DNA of 27,323 nucleotides, from the NCBI GenBank assembly GCA_036376775.1, contig DASUZP010000162.1:1-27323 (forward strand), in the 5' to 3' direction. Numbering within the stretch: the first letter of the stretch is position 1; the number at the start of each line of letters is the position of its first letter. The DNA comes from VRUE01 sp036376775 (lineage in GTDB: Bacteria > Actinomycetota > Thermoleophilia > Solirubrobacterales > 70-9). The position numbers and the translations under genes were made by a program. This document shows, in pieces, positions 13,900-22,163 of the stretch. The notes under the pieces are model-generated. The model was given only the letters and a program-made list of their open reading frames with translations. It was not told where the DNA came from and did not search any database.

Positions 13900-15189
13900 A
13901 TGGCCGACGTGCGACCGATCCATGCGACCCACTACGACCTCGACGTGGTCGGGTCGTTGCAGGACGTGGCGGCGCCCCCCTATGACGTGATCGATGCGGC
14001 CATGCGGGCGGAGCTGCTCGACCGCTCCCCCTACAACGCCGTCGCCATCGACCTGCCGAAACCCTACGGCGAGACCGGGCCGCAGCAGACCGACGACGAC
14101 CCCTACGAGCGCGCGGCTCAGACGATGGACGAGTGGCGGCAGGCAGGCGCTCTGGTCGCCGACTCCGAGCCGGCTATCTGGGCGATGACCCAGGACTACA
14201 CCGGCCCCGACGGCGGCGCCCGCACTCGCCACGGCATCCTCGCGCGGGTGCGGGTCGAGGACTTCTCCGCCGGCCAGGTCCTGCCCCACGAGCGCACCCT
14301 GCCGGGACCGAAGAAGGACCGGCTCGACCTGACCCGTGCCACCCGCCACAACCTCTCGCCGATCTTCTCGCTCAGCACCAAGGATCCCTGGCCGCTAGTG
14401 GCGCCCGCGATCGAGTCGGCCGAGCCCTGGGGCGAGGCGACCGACGAAGGAGGCACGGTCACCAAGGTCTGGCGGGTCGGCGACCCGGCTGTCCAAGCCC
14501 AGGTCACCGAGCTGCTCGGCGGCGCTCAGCTGCTGATCGCCGACGGCCATCATCGCTATGAGACCGCGATCGCCTACCGCGACGAGGTCGGCGGCGAGGG
14601 CGACCACAACTTCACCCTGATGGCGCTGACCGGGCTCGACGACCCGGGCCTCACCGTCTTCCCCACCCACCGGCTGCTTTCCGGCTTGCGCGACGACAGC
14701 GAGCGCCAGCGGCGCCTCGGCGAGGGCCTGCGCGAGCTGTTCGAGGCGACCGAGGTGCCGCTCGAGCGGCTCGACCCGCTCGGCGCGGAGGGCGTCGGCG
14801 TCTTCGGCCTCTACGACTCCTTCCACAAGCGGGGCTTCCGCCTGCGGCTCAAGGACAGCGCGGTCGCGGCGCTGGACGAGCAACTCGCCGGCAAGCCCGA
14901 GGCCTACCGCCGCCTCGACGCGGCGATCCTCGAGACCCTCGTGCTGAAGGGGATCGCCGGGCTGAGCGAAGACGACATCCTCGCCAAGCGCGGGCTCGGC
15001 TACTCGAAGAGCGTCGAGGATTCGCTGGCGTTACTCGAGGACGGCACCTACGACGTCGCCTTCATCCTCCGCCCGATCCCCGTCGACCAGGTCAAGGCGA
15101 TCTGTGAGAGCGACGAGAACATGCCCCCCAAGTCCACGTACTTCTTCCCCAAGGTCTTGACCGGGCTCGTTTTCAACCCTGTTGGCTGA
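13900..15189 (+). CDS. DUF1015 family protein
   Basis: From ATG 13900 the product has 429 residues, the usual length for DUF1015. Family blocks are the N-terminal VRPIHATHYD...APPYDVID, NAVAIDLPKPYG and HERTLPGPKKDRLDLTRATR with NLSPIFSL. The hallmark IADGHHRYETAIAYRDE follows, then the C-terminal GFRLRLKD, LETLVLKGI and NMPPKSTYFFPKVLTGLVFNP. In other bacteria the HHRYET family is linked to serine or phosphoserine metabolism (SerC-neighbour), but the activity is not firmly settled. Longer starts upstream would cross tRNA-Pro and are rejected. The stop is followed after 6 bases by inverted-repeat element copy A. The palindrome at 13817-13859 and a TAGCTT box precede it. Confidence 0.92.
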   Translation: MADVRPIHATHYDLDVVGSLQDVAAPPYDVIDAAMRAELLDRSPYNAVAIDLPKPYGETGPQQTDDDPYERAAQTMDEWRQAGALVADSEPAIWAMTQDYTGPDGGARTRHGILARVRVEDFSAGQVLPHERTLPGPKKDRLDLTRATRHNLSPIFSLSTKDPWPLVAPAIESAEPWGEATDEGGTVTKVWRVGDPAVQAQVTELLGGAQLLIADGHHRYETAIAYRDEVGGEGDHNFTLMALTGLDDPGLTVFPTHRLLSGLRDDSERQRRLGEGLRELFEATEVPLERLDPLGAEGVGVFGLYDSFHKRGFRLRLKDSAVAALDEQLAGKPEAYRRLDAAILETLVLKGIAGLSEDDILAKRGLGYSKSVEDSLALLEDGTYDVAFILRPIPVDQVKAICESDENMPPKSTYFFPKVLTGLVFNPVG

Positions 15190-15195
15190 ATCGTC

Positions 15196-15309
15196 AGCGC
15201 CTGTCCCGGCAGGGGTGGAACGTCTTGTACTTTTTGGCCACCGCGATCCGCAGAGGACCGCCCTGGCCCCACCCAAAAGTTAAGTGGAACCCCTGCCGGG
15301 ACAGGCGCT
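15196..15309. repeat. inverted-repeat element, copy A
   Basis: The 114-bp element has a perfect 20-bp outer stem (15196-15215 with 15290-15309). Its inner 10 pairs are CCGGCAGGGG/CCCCTGCCGG. An asymmetric internal loop follows (TGGAACGTCTTGT on one side, TAAGTGGAA on the other), then a shorter inner stem ACTTTT/AAAAGT extended by GG/CC past one mismatch, and a variable GC-rich apex. The second copy is at 19223-19339. It lies 6 bases after the DUF1015 stop and 14 before the adenosyltransferase start. It could terminate DUF1015 transcription, but the next gene then needs its own promoter (TAGGAT at 15310). Confidence 0.9.
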
Positions 15310-15315
15310 TAGGAT
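15310..15315 (+). promoter_or_regulatory. TAGGAT -10 box directly after element copy A
   Basis: TAGGAT begins at the base following the element and ends 8 bases before the ATG at 15324, consistent with a leaderless start of the five-gene operon. No good -35 hexamer was found; the upstream half would lie in the element's stem. Confidence 0.4.
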
Positions 15316-15323
15316 GGTGCCTC

Positions 15324-15890
15324 ATGGTTAAGATTTACACGCGCAAGGGAGATGACGGCTCGACCTCGCTCTGGTACGGCGGGCGCGTGCCCAAGCATCA
15401 CGGGCGCACCGAGGCCTACGGCGCCCTTGACGAAGCCTGCTCGCAGCTGGGCGTGGCGCGAGCGCTCTGCGGCGCCGACCGGGCCGAGCTCGCGGCTGAC
15501 CTGCTCCGCCTTCAAGACGACATCTTCGTCGCCGGCGCCGAGCTGGCCACCGCGCCCGAGGCGGCCGAGCGACTGGAAGACGGCGTCAGCCGCACCACCG
15601 AAGAGATGGTCGCCGAGCTCGAGCAGGCAATCGACCGTTATATGGAGCGGGTCGAGCTGCCGCCCCAGTTCGTCATCCCCGGCGGCAACCAGCTCTCCGC
15701 CCAGCTCGACGTCGCCCGCACGACGATCCGCCGGGCCGAGCGGCGGATCAGCGAACTGAACGCAGACGGCGAGCTGGCCGGCGAGACCGTGATCCACTTC
15801 GTCAACCGCGCCTCCGACCTCGCCTACGCGATGGCCCGCTTTGCCGACATCGACGACCCGGCCCTGTTCGAGGGCCGCCGCAAGGGATAA
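15324..15890 (+). CDS. PduO-type ATP:cob(I)alamin adenosyltransferase
   Basis: The 188-residue product has the PduO layout. An N-terminal KIYTRKGDDGSTSLWYGGRV forms the ATP-binding loop. HGRTEAYGALDEACSQLGVA contains the conserved ALDEA helix. LQDDIFVAGAELA, FVIPGGNQLSAQLDVARTTI and RRAERRI, the ATP-phosphate arginine helix, follow. HFVNRASDLAYAMARF is the C-terminal signature. It converts cob(I)alamin and ATP into adenosylcobalamin for B12-dependent enzymes such as methylmalonyl-CoA mutase or ribonucleotide reductase. It heads a five-gene operon, with OsmC starting 2 bases after its stop. No cobalamin riboswitch was seen upstream; the space is filled by element copy A. An upstream in-frame TTG at 15225 would translate through that element and is not preferred. 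Confidence 0.93.
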   Translation: MVKIYTRKGDDGSTSLWYGGRVPKHHGRTEAYGALDEACSQLGVARALCGADRAELAADLLRLQDDIFVAGAELATAPEAAERLEDGVSRTTEEMVAELEQAIDRYMERVELPPQFVIPGGNQLSAQLDVARTTIRRAERRISELNADGELAGETVIHFVNRASDLAYAMARFADIDDPALFEGRRKG

Positions 15891-15892
15891 CG

Positions 15893-16303
15893 GTGAAGGT
15901 CGTCGCCCGTCGCCGCAATGGCTACGTCCACGACGTCGAGATCGAGGGTGGCCACACGCTCGTCATCGACGAGCCGGCCTTTGTCGAGGGTGGAACCGAC
16001 GCCGGCCCCTCCCCCACGCGGCTGGTCGCAGCCGGCCTGGCGGGCTGCGTCGCGGTGACGATGGAGATGTACGCGGCGCGCAAAGGTTGGGATGTCGGCG
16101 CGGTCGAGGTCGAGGTCGACGTCGCCTACGAGGATTTCGCGCCGCGCTCCTTCGACGTGACGCTGCGCTTGCCGTCCGGCCTGAGCGAGGAGCAGACGCA
16201 GCGGCTGACGGCGGTCGCCCGCAAATGCCCTGTTCACAGAGTGCTGGTCGGCGAGACGCCGGTCAGCGTCTCCGACCGGGTCGAGGAGCTGCCCGGTGCC
16301 TGA
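15893..16303 (+). CDS. OsmC/Ohr-family protein
   Basis: The 136-residue product, from GTG 15893, is OsmC-like. A beta sheet (VVARRRNGYVHDVEIEGGHT) leads to the helix GPSPTRLVAAGLAGCVAVTM with peroxidatic Cys52. The second cysteine, Cys112, is in VARKCPVHRVL. The pair reduces organic hydroperoxides or acts on thiol adducts in this family. The spacing (about 60 residues) and the short length suit the OsmC/YhfA-type subgroup. It starts 2 bases after the adenosyltransferase stop, and its last 8 bases overlap the GMC oxidoreductase start, so translation is tightly coupled. Placed before a flavin oxidoreductase, it could remove peroxide by-products; that is inference. Confidence 0.9.
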   Translation: MKVVARRRNGYVHDVEIEGGHTLVIDEPAFVEGGTDAGPSPTRLVAAGLAGCVAVTMEMYAARKGWDVGAVEVEVDVAYEDFAPRSFDVTLRLPSGLSEEQTQRLTAVARKCPVHRVLVGETPVSVSDRVEELPGA

Positions 16304-17906
16304 CTACGCGATCGTCGGCGCCGGCTCGGCCGGCTGCGTGCTGGCCGCCCGGCTCAGCGAAGACCCCGACGTCGAGGTGCTGCTGATCGAGGCCGGGGGC
16401 AGCGACCGCCACCCCAACGTGAAGATCCCGGCCGCGTTCGCCAAACAGTTCCACACGAAGCGCGACTGGGACCTCGGCACCGAGCCCGAGCCCCACTGCG
16501 ACGGTCGCTCGCTGTACATGCCGCGGGGCAAAGGCCTGGGCGGCTCCAGCTCGATGAACGCGATGCTCTACGTCCGCGGGCATCCACTCGACTACGAGAA
16601 GTGGGCGGCCGGCGGGGCCGACGGCTGGGACTGGGACGGGATGCGGCCCTATTTCCTCCGTGCCGAGGACAACGCCAGGGGCGAGTCGGAGCATCACGCC
16701 ACCGGTGGACCGCTGCGAGTCGAGGACGAGCGCTCGCCGCGCGGGCTCACCGGGCAGTTCCTCGAGTCCTGCGCCGCGGCCGGAATCCCGCGCGTAACGG
16801 ACTACAACGGCCCCGAGCAGGACGGCGCCGCGCTGGTCCAGGCGACCCAGCGCAACGGGCGCCGTTGGAGCACCGCGGATGCGTACCTGCGCCCGGCGCA
16901 GAAGCGCGACAACCTCACCGTGATCTCCGGCGCCCACGTACTCGGCGTCGAGCTGCAGGGCGACCGGGCGACCGGCATCCGCTACCGCCGGCGAGGCCGC
17001 GAGCAGGTCGCCACCGCCACGCGCGACGTGATCCTTTCCGCTGGCGCCCTCGGCTCGCCGCAACTGCTGATGCTGTCCGGCCTCGGTCCCGCCGAGCAGC
17101 TGCGGCAGCTCGGCATCGCGGTGGCCGCAGACCTGCCCGGCGTCGGCGAGAACCTCCAGGACCACCCCTACCTGAGCTCGCTCTGGGACGTCCCAGGTGG
17201 CGGCTCGCTGGCCGACGCGGAGAAGCCCATGGCGGTGCTCGAGTACCTGCTGCGGCGCAGCGGCCCGCTCAGCTCGACCGTCGCCGAGGCGCTCGCCTTC
17301 GTGCGCAGCAAACCGGGGCTCGCCCAGCCGGACCTCCAGTTCCACTTCGCGCCTGCCTACTTCGTCGACAACGGCGCCGAGGAATACGACGGCCACGCGA
17401 TCACGATGGGCCCGGCGCTGGTCGCCCCCCGCAGCCGCGGGTGGGTGCGCCTGCGATCGGCCGACCCGGCTGACAAGCCACGCATCCAGACCAACTCGCT
17501 GGCCGAGCCGGAGGATGTCGCCGCCCTCTTGGCCGGGACCCGGATCGCGCGGGAAATCGCCGCCGCCGAACCTTTTGCCGCAGAGCTAGGGCGGGAGCTG
17601 TTTCCCGGCACCGACATCGAGAGTGACGACGAACTGGCCGACGATCTGCGCCGCCGAGTCGAGCTCCTCTACCACCCGGTCGGCACCTGCCGGATGGGAT
17701 CCGACGCCGAGGCGGTGGTCGATCCGCAGTTGCGCGTGAGGGGGATCGAGGGACTGCGGGTAGTCGACGCCTCGGTCTTCCCGATCATCCCCAGCGGCAA
17801 CACCAACGCGCCGACGATCGCGGTCGCCGAGCGGGCGGCCGACATCATCGCCGGCAGGCCACTGCTTCGTGACGGCGCGACCACCGGCACCTCGTCAAGC
17901 GAGTAA
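16296..17906 (+). CDS. GMC-family FAD oxidoreductase (choline/alcohol dehydrogenase-like)
   Basis: The 536-residue product, from GTG 16296, overlaps OsmC by 8 bases. The N-terminal FAD site is YAIVGAGSAGCVLAARL with IEAGG. The first GMC signature is GKGLGGSSSMNAMLYVRGHP, and the second is GALGSPQLLMLSGLGP. C-terminal catalytic residues lie in LYHPVGTCRMG (His460) and SGNTNAPTIAVAERAADII; the usual second His/Asn corresponds to Asn502. Such enzymes oxidise primary alcohols or choline-like substrates to aldehydes, passing electrons to O2 or a quinone. The length is that of choline and aliphatic alcohol dehydrogenases. The SDR gene begins 4 bases after its stop, suggesting successive or alternative oxidations of one alcohol. 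The substrate is unknown. Confidence 0.93.
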   Translation: MPDYAIVGAGSAGCVLAARLSEDPDVEVLLIEAGGSDRHPNVKIPAAFAKQFHTKRDWDLGTEPEPHCDGRSLYMPRGKGLGGSSSMNAMLYVRGHPLDYEKWAAGGADGWDWDGMRPYFLRAEDNARGESEHHATGGPLRVEDERSPRGLTGQFLESCAAAGIPRVTDYNGPEQDGAALVQATQRNGRRWSTADAYLRPAQKRDNLTVISGAHVLGVELQGDRATGIRYRRRGREQVATATRDVILSAGALGSPQLLMLSGLGPAEQLRQLGIAVAADLPGVGENLQDHPYLSSLWDVPGGGSLADAEKPMAVLEYLLRRSGPLSSTVAEALAFVRSKPGLAQPDLQFHFAPAYFVDNGAEEYDGHAITMGPALVAPRSRGWVRLRSADPADKPRIQTNSLAEPEDVAALLAGTRIAREIAAAEPFAAELGRELFPGTDIESDDELADDLRRRVELLYHPVGTCRMGSDAEAVVDPQLRVRGIEGLRVVDASVFPIIPSGNTNAPTIAVAERAADIIAGRPLLRDGATTGTSSSE

Positions 17907-17910
17907 TTGC

Positions 17911-18723
17911 GTGGACCTCGGACTGAAAGGGCGATCCTGCGTCGTCACCGGCGCCAGTCGGGGGATTGGGCAGGAGACGGCGCGGCTGCTCTGTGCCGAG
18001 GGTGCGAAGGTGCTGCTCGTCGGCCGCGACGAGGAGCGCCTGGTGAAAGCGCAGGGAGAGGCGGTCGCCGCTGGCAGCGCTGCCGGCGGCGGCGCACAGA
18101 GGCTGGTCCTGGACGTGACCGACGCGGACGCCGGCGAGCGCATGCTGGCCGCCGCGAGCGATTACTTCGGCTCGCTCGACGTCCTCGTCAACAACGCCGG
18201 CGCCGCCCGGTGGCGCCACCTCGACGACGTCCCCGACGAGGATTGGTACGCCCAGTACGAGCTCAACGTGATGGCACCGCTGCGAGCGATGCGCGCCGCC
18301 GTCCCCGCGATGGCCGAGCGCAGCTGGGGGCGAATCGTCAACGTCTGCTCGACCGCCGGCAAGCGGCCCTCGGCGGCGATGCCGGAGTACTCGGTGGCGA
18401 AGGCGGCCGAGCTCTCGCTCTCGCGCCTTTTCGCCGACCGCTACGCCAAGCAGGGCGTCCTCGTCAACGCGATCTGCCCCGGGCCGGTCGAAGCAGAGCT
18501 ATGGATGGAGGCGGGCGGGCTGCTCGACCAGTCGCATGAGATGTCCGGCGCCGAGAGCCGCGAGGCGGCTCTGGCTGAGGCCGGCGCCAAGCGCCCGATC
18601 GGCCGCCTCGCCGAGGTCGGCGAGATCGCCGCCGCGATCGTCTTCCTCTGCTCCGAGCGCGCCTCCTATGTGAGCGGCGCCGCCTGGTCCGTGGACGGCG
18701 GCACCGTCCAAGTCATCATCTGA
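17911..18723 (+). CDS. short-chain dehydrogenase/reductase
   Basis: From GTG 17911 the product has 270 residues, a classical SDR. VTGASRGIG (12-20) binds the nucleotide and LLVGRDEERL ends the second strand, with the arginine suggesting NADP(H). LDVTDADAGE, VLVNNAGAARW and the catalytic Asn119, Ser147 (NVCSTAGK), Tyr160 and Lys164 (YSVAKAA) follow, then CPGPVEAELW. The C-terminus SGAAWSVDGGTVQVII is the usual family end. The longer start at 17869 would overlap the GMC gene by 38 bases and is not needed. It lies 4 bases after the GMC gene and 1 base before the Nudix gene. An alcohol or 3-oxoacyl reductase role fits; the exact substrate cannot be told. Confidence 0.93.
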   Translation: MDLGLKGRSCVVTGASRGIGQETARLLCAEGAKVLLVGRDEERLVKAQGEAVAAGSAAGGGAQRLVLDVTDADAGERMLAAASDYFGSLDVLVNNAGAARWRHLDDVPDEDWYAQYELNVMAPLRAMRAAVPAMAERSWGRIVNVCSTAGKRPSAAMPEYSVAKAAELSLSRLFADRYAKQGVLVNAICPGPVEAELWMEAGGLLDQSHEMSGAESREAALAEAGAKRPIGRLAEVGEIAAAIVFLCSERASYVSGAAWSVDGGTVQVII

Positions 18724-18724
18724 G

Positions 18725-19225
18725 ATGAGATCTCAGATTGATGCCGCGGTCCTGCTGCCGCTCTACGGCTGGCCCGAGGAGCCCGGCCTTGTCTTCACCG
18801 AGCGGCGCGCCGATCTGCGCCGCCATGCCGGCGAGATCTCATTTCCCGGCGGCCGCAGGGACGAGACCGATGCCGACCTCGCCGCGACCGCATTGCGCGA
18901 GGCCCACGAGGAGATCGGCCTCGATCCCGCACAGGTCGAGCTCGGCGAGCAACTGCCGACCACCGGCACCTTCGTCACCGGTTACCGCATCCACCCCTTT
19001 GTCGGCAGGATCCCCCACCCCGGTGAGCTGGACCTCGAGCCCAACCCGGCCGAGGTCGAGACCGTCCTCACCTTCTCGTTAGAGGTTCTACGCAGGGGCT
19101 ACGAGATGCGTCGTTTGATCCGCCGCGGCGTCCCCATCCACACCCCGACCTACGAGGCGGAGGGCCATCTCATCTGGGGAGCAACTGCTCGCATCGTGGG
19201 CGATCTACTAAAGCGCCTCGCTTAG
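18725..19225 (+). CDS. Nudix hydrolase, CoA-pyrophosphatase type
   Basis: The 166-residue product has the UPF0035 motif of CoA pyrophosphatases, TERRADLRRHAGEISFPGG (25-43). It runs straight into the Nudix box, ending in ALREAHEEIGLD (REUxEExGU at 58-66) with the metal-binding glutamates intact. These enzymes cut CoA or oxidised CoA to 3',5'-ADP and 4'-phosphopantetheine. C-terminal PTYEAEGHLIWGATARIVGDLL is typical. It starts 1 base after the SDR stop, within TGAGATGAGATCTCA. Its TAG stop is the first base triplet of element copy B. In an operon with alcohol and acyl oxidoreductases it may clear damaged CoA species. Confidence 0.93.
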   Translation: MRSQIDAAVLLPLYGWPEEPGLVFTERRADLRRHAGEISFPGGRRDETDADLAATALREAHEEIGLDPAQVELGEQLPTTGTFVTGYRIHPFVGRIPHPGELDLEPNPAEVETVLTFSLEVLRRGYEMRRLIRRGVPIHTPTYEAEGHLIWGATARIVGDLLKRLA

Positions 19226-19339
19226 AGCCCATCCGGCAGGGGTGGAACGTCTTGTACTTCTTCGGTGTGGCCATCGGGCGTCAGCCCATCAAGCGATCCA
19301 CCGAAAAAGTTAAGTGGAACCCCTGCCGGATGGGCTCTA
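19223..19339. repeat. inverted-repeat element, copy B, between convergent genes
   Basis: The 117-bp element has a perfect 20-bp outer stem, TAGAGCCCATCCGGCAGGGG (19223-19242) with its complement at 19320-19339. The internal loop TGGAACGTCTTGT / TAAGTGGAA is identical to copy A. The inner stem is ACTTCTTCGGTG/CACCGAAAAAGT with one mismatch. The first and last triplets are the TAG stops of the Nudix gene (plus) and the peroxiredoxin (minus), so it exactly fills the convergent gap and is well placed as a bidirectional terminator. No terminal U-run exists. Confidence 0.9.
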
Positions 19340-20005
19340 GGAGGTCTTCTCGGGCTGGGGCACAATGCGGATGTATGGGCGAGGCTCCTCCCAACCATCC
19401 GGGTAGATCTCTTTCGCCTGATCGTTGGAGACCGAGCCGGCGATGATCACGTCGTCTCCCTGCTTCCACTGGGCCGGAGTTGCGACTTTGTGCTGGGCGG
19501 TGAGCTGGAGCGAGTCGATCACGCGCAGGACCTCGTCGAAGTTGCGCCCGGTCGTCATCGGATAGACGAGGATGAGTTTGATTTTCTTGTCGGGTCCGAT
19601 AACGAACACGTTGCGAACGGTCTGGTTGTCGGCGGGCGTGCGGTCTCCGGGGTCGCCGGACACATCCGCCGGCAACATGCCGTAGAGCTTGGAGACGTTG
19701 AAGTCGGCGTCGCTGACGATCGGGTAGTTCGGCGCGGTCCCCTGCGTCTCTGCGATGTCGCTTGCCCACTCCTCGTGCTTGTCGAGCGGGTCGACCGAGA
19801 GCCCGATGATCTTCACGTTTCGCTTCGCGAACTCGGGCTCGATGCTGGCCATATAGCCGAGCTCCGTAGTGCAGACCGGGGTGAAGTCTTTCGGGTGCGA
19901 GAACAGAACCGCCCACGAATCGCCGATCCAGTCATGGAACTTGATCCGGCCCTCGGTCGTGTCGGCCTCGAAATCGGGGGCTACGTCCCCGAGCTGCAAC
20001 GTCAT
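19337..20005 (-). CDS. 1-Cys peroxiredoxin (Prx6-like)
   Basis: The 222-residue product matches the Prx6/1-Cys class. LGDVAPDFEADTTEGRIKFH leads to the active site SHPKDFTPVCTTELGYM with peroxidatic Cys45, Thr42 and a downstream arginine (TVRNVFVIGPDKKIKLIL). The long C-terminal segment (VYPMTTGRNFDEVLRVIDSL, ATPAQWKQGDDVIIAGSVS, GWEEPRPYIRIVPQ) is the arched dimerisation region of the class. It reduces H2O2 and alkyl hydroperoxides in the cytosol. Start ATG 20005 is preceded on the minus strand by GAGAGGAG about 9 bases upstream, a good ribosome site. It converges on the Nudix gene across element copy B. No other cysteine is placed to act as resolving residue. Confidence 0.95.
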   Translation of the reverse strand: MTLQLGDVAPDFEADTTEGRIKFHDWIGDSWAVLFSHPKDFTPVCTTELGYMASIEPEFAKRNVKIIGLSVDPLDKHEEWASDIAETQGTAPNYPIVSDADFNVSKLYGMLPADVSGDPGDRTPADNQTVRNVFVIGPDKKIKLILVYPMTTGRNFDEVLRVIDSLQLTAQHKVATPAQWKQGDDVIIAGSVSNDQAKEIYPDGWEEPRPYIRIVPQPEKTS

Positions 20006-20120
20006 CGGGCCAGCTCCTCTCGGATACTTGCCTCTAGCGCCTTCGCATAGCTCATCCGCAACCTCCGATTCGCAATTGACCTGAATCCTTATCCGAGTTT
20101 AGAGATACACGCGATCATGC

Positions 20121-20609
20121 TCAGGTCGTCCGGGCCATGGTCGCCCCCTCCATAGCCTCGATCCAACCGCTGAGATCGCCGGGGCCGACGAAGACAAACC
20201 CGACCGGGATCGCCCATCTCTCCGAAGCGGCCTCGATCGCCTCCCTGCCGCGGGCGAGCAGGACCGGGTCGACGCTTCCCTTCATCTCGTAGACAAACCC
20301 ACGCACGGGGGTTTCGACCAGGCGCTCGAGCAACCGATCCAGGCGTGGCCCGTGGATCGCGGACAGCTCCTCCGGCTCCCCCTGCGCCGAGCCGAGCAGC
20401 CAGTCGATCACGGTGACATCGCCGACCAGATCCAGGACCGAACCGGGATCCGCGGGGTCGGCAAGGGCCGGCTCTATCCCGGCCGCCTCGATCGCCGCCA
20501 GACCCTCCTCGTGGCGGCTCGTGCCGCGCACCTGCCAGCCCCTGGCCAGCAAGCGCTTGCCGAGAAGTCGGCCGCGGCAGCCACAGCCGACGATCAGCGC
20601 CCTTGCCAC
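20121..20609 (-). CDS. short NAD(P)-binding Rossmann protein
   Basis: From GTG 20609 the product has 162 residues beginning MARALIVGCGCRGRLLGKRLLARGW, a Rossmann first strand with a GCGCRG loop in place of the epimerase GxxGxxG. RGTSRHEEGLAAIEAAGIEP forms strand two, then DVTVIDWLLGS, RGFVYEMKG and a C-terminal FVGPGDLSGWIEAMEGA. It is shorter than full epimerases and lacks an evident YxxxK pair, so it may bind nucleotide without catalysis. Starts further upstream would overlap the previous gene. The chosen GTG follows that gene's stop by 10 bases with a GAGG at the stop, suggesting coupling. Function unknown. Confidence 0.75.
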   Translation of the reverse strand: MARALIVGCGCRGRLLGKRLLARGWQVRGTSRHEEGLAAIEAAGIEPALADPADPGSVLDLVGDVTVIDWLLGSAQGEPEELSAIHGPRLDRLLERLVETPVRGFVYEMKGSVDPVLLARGREAIEAASERWAIPVGFVFVGPGDLSGWIEAMEGATMARTT

Positions 20610-20619
20610 CCCGGTCGCC

Positions 20620-20910
20620 TCAGCCGGCGAACGGGTCGCCCCGCCGCAAGCGCTCCAGCTCCTCCTCTTCGACCTCGATGCGGAGCTTTCTCTCGTCGAC
20701 CTCGGCGGCGCCGCGGCGGCGGCGCATCTCGTTCTGCGCCTCGAGCATCTGACGCACATCGTCGATTTCGTTCTGCGCCTCGACTTCGGGGCTGCGGGTC
20801 GGCTTCCAGTCGACCAGGTCGGCGGTGCTGCCCTGGTAGAAGTGGCCGATCAGCAGCAGCACGCCGATGATCAGCGCCAGCATGGCGCAGGTGAGCAGGA
20901 CGAAACCCAT
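20620..20910 (-). CDS. small membrane protein with C-terminal coiled coil
   Basis: From ATG 20910 the product has 96 residues. MGFVLLTCAMLALIIGVLLL then IGHFYQ is a single membrane helix. STADLVDWKPTRSPEVEAQN follows, and a strongly charged helix with heptad spacing (IDDVRQMLEAQNEMRRRRGA, then AEVDERKLRIEVEEEELERL). It ends RRGDPFAG. A membrane-anchored cytosolic coiled coil is the likely form; the function is not recognised. It is divergent from the thiolase, with 47 bases between starts, and coupled to the NAD(P)-binding gene downstream. Longer upstream starts overlap the thiolase on the opposite strand and carry only arginine-rich shadow sequence. Confidence 0.75.
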   Translation of the reverse strand: MGFVLLTCAMLALIIGVLLLIGHFYQGSTADLVDWKPTRSPEVEAQNEIDDVRQMLEAQNEMRRRRGAAEVDERKLRIEVEEEELERLRRGDPFAG

Positions 20911-20945
20911 GCCGGCCAGGATACGCCCGTAGCGGCGGTCGCCTT

Positions 20946-20951
20946 TAATGC
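20946..20951 (+). promoter_or_regulatory. TAATGC -10-like box before the thiolase
   Basis: TAATGC ends 6 bases before the GTG at 20958, the spacing expected for a leaderless transcript. It lies in the 47-base gap to the divergent membrane-protein gene. Assigned by eye. Confidence 0.35.
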
Positions 20952-20957
20952 TCGGTT

Positions 20958-22160
<1,203 letters not shown>

Positions 22161-22163
22161 AGC

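Noticed and set aside
15225..15323. TTG start giving the adenosyltransferase a 33-residue extension
   Set aside because: It would translate through the inverted-repeat element, and the family N-terminus (KIYTRKGDDG) starts at ATG 15324.
15196..15323. Cobalamin riboswitch upstream of the adenosyltransferase
   Set aside because: No B12-box-like sequence was found, and the same element recurs at 19223 away from any B12 gene.
15196..19339. Composite transposon formed by the two inverted-repeat copies
   Set aside because: No transposase and no target duplication were seen, and the enclosed genes look like ordinary host genes in composition. The arms are short palindromes rather than insertion-sequence ends.
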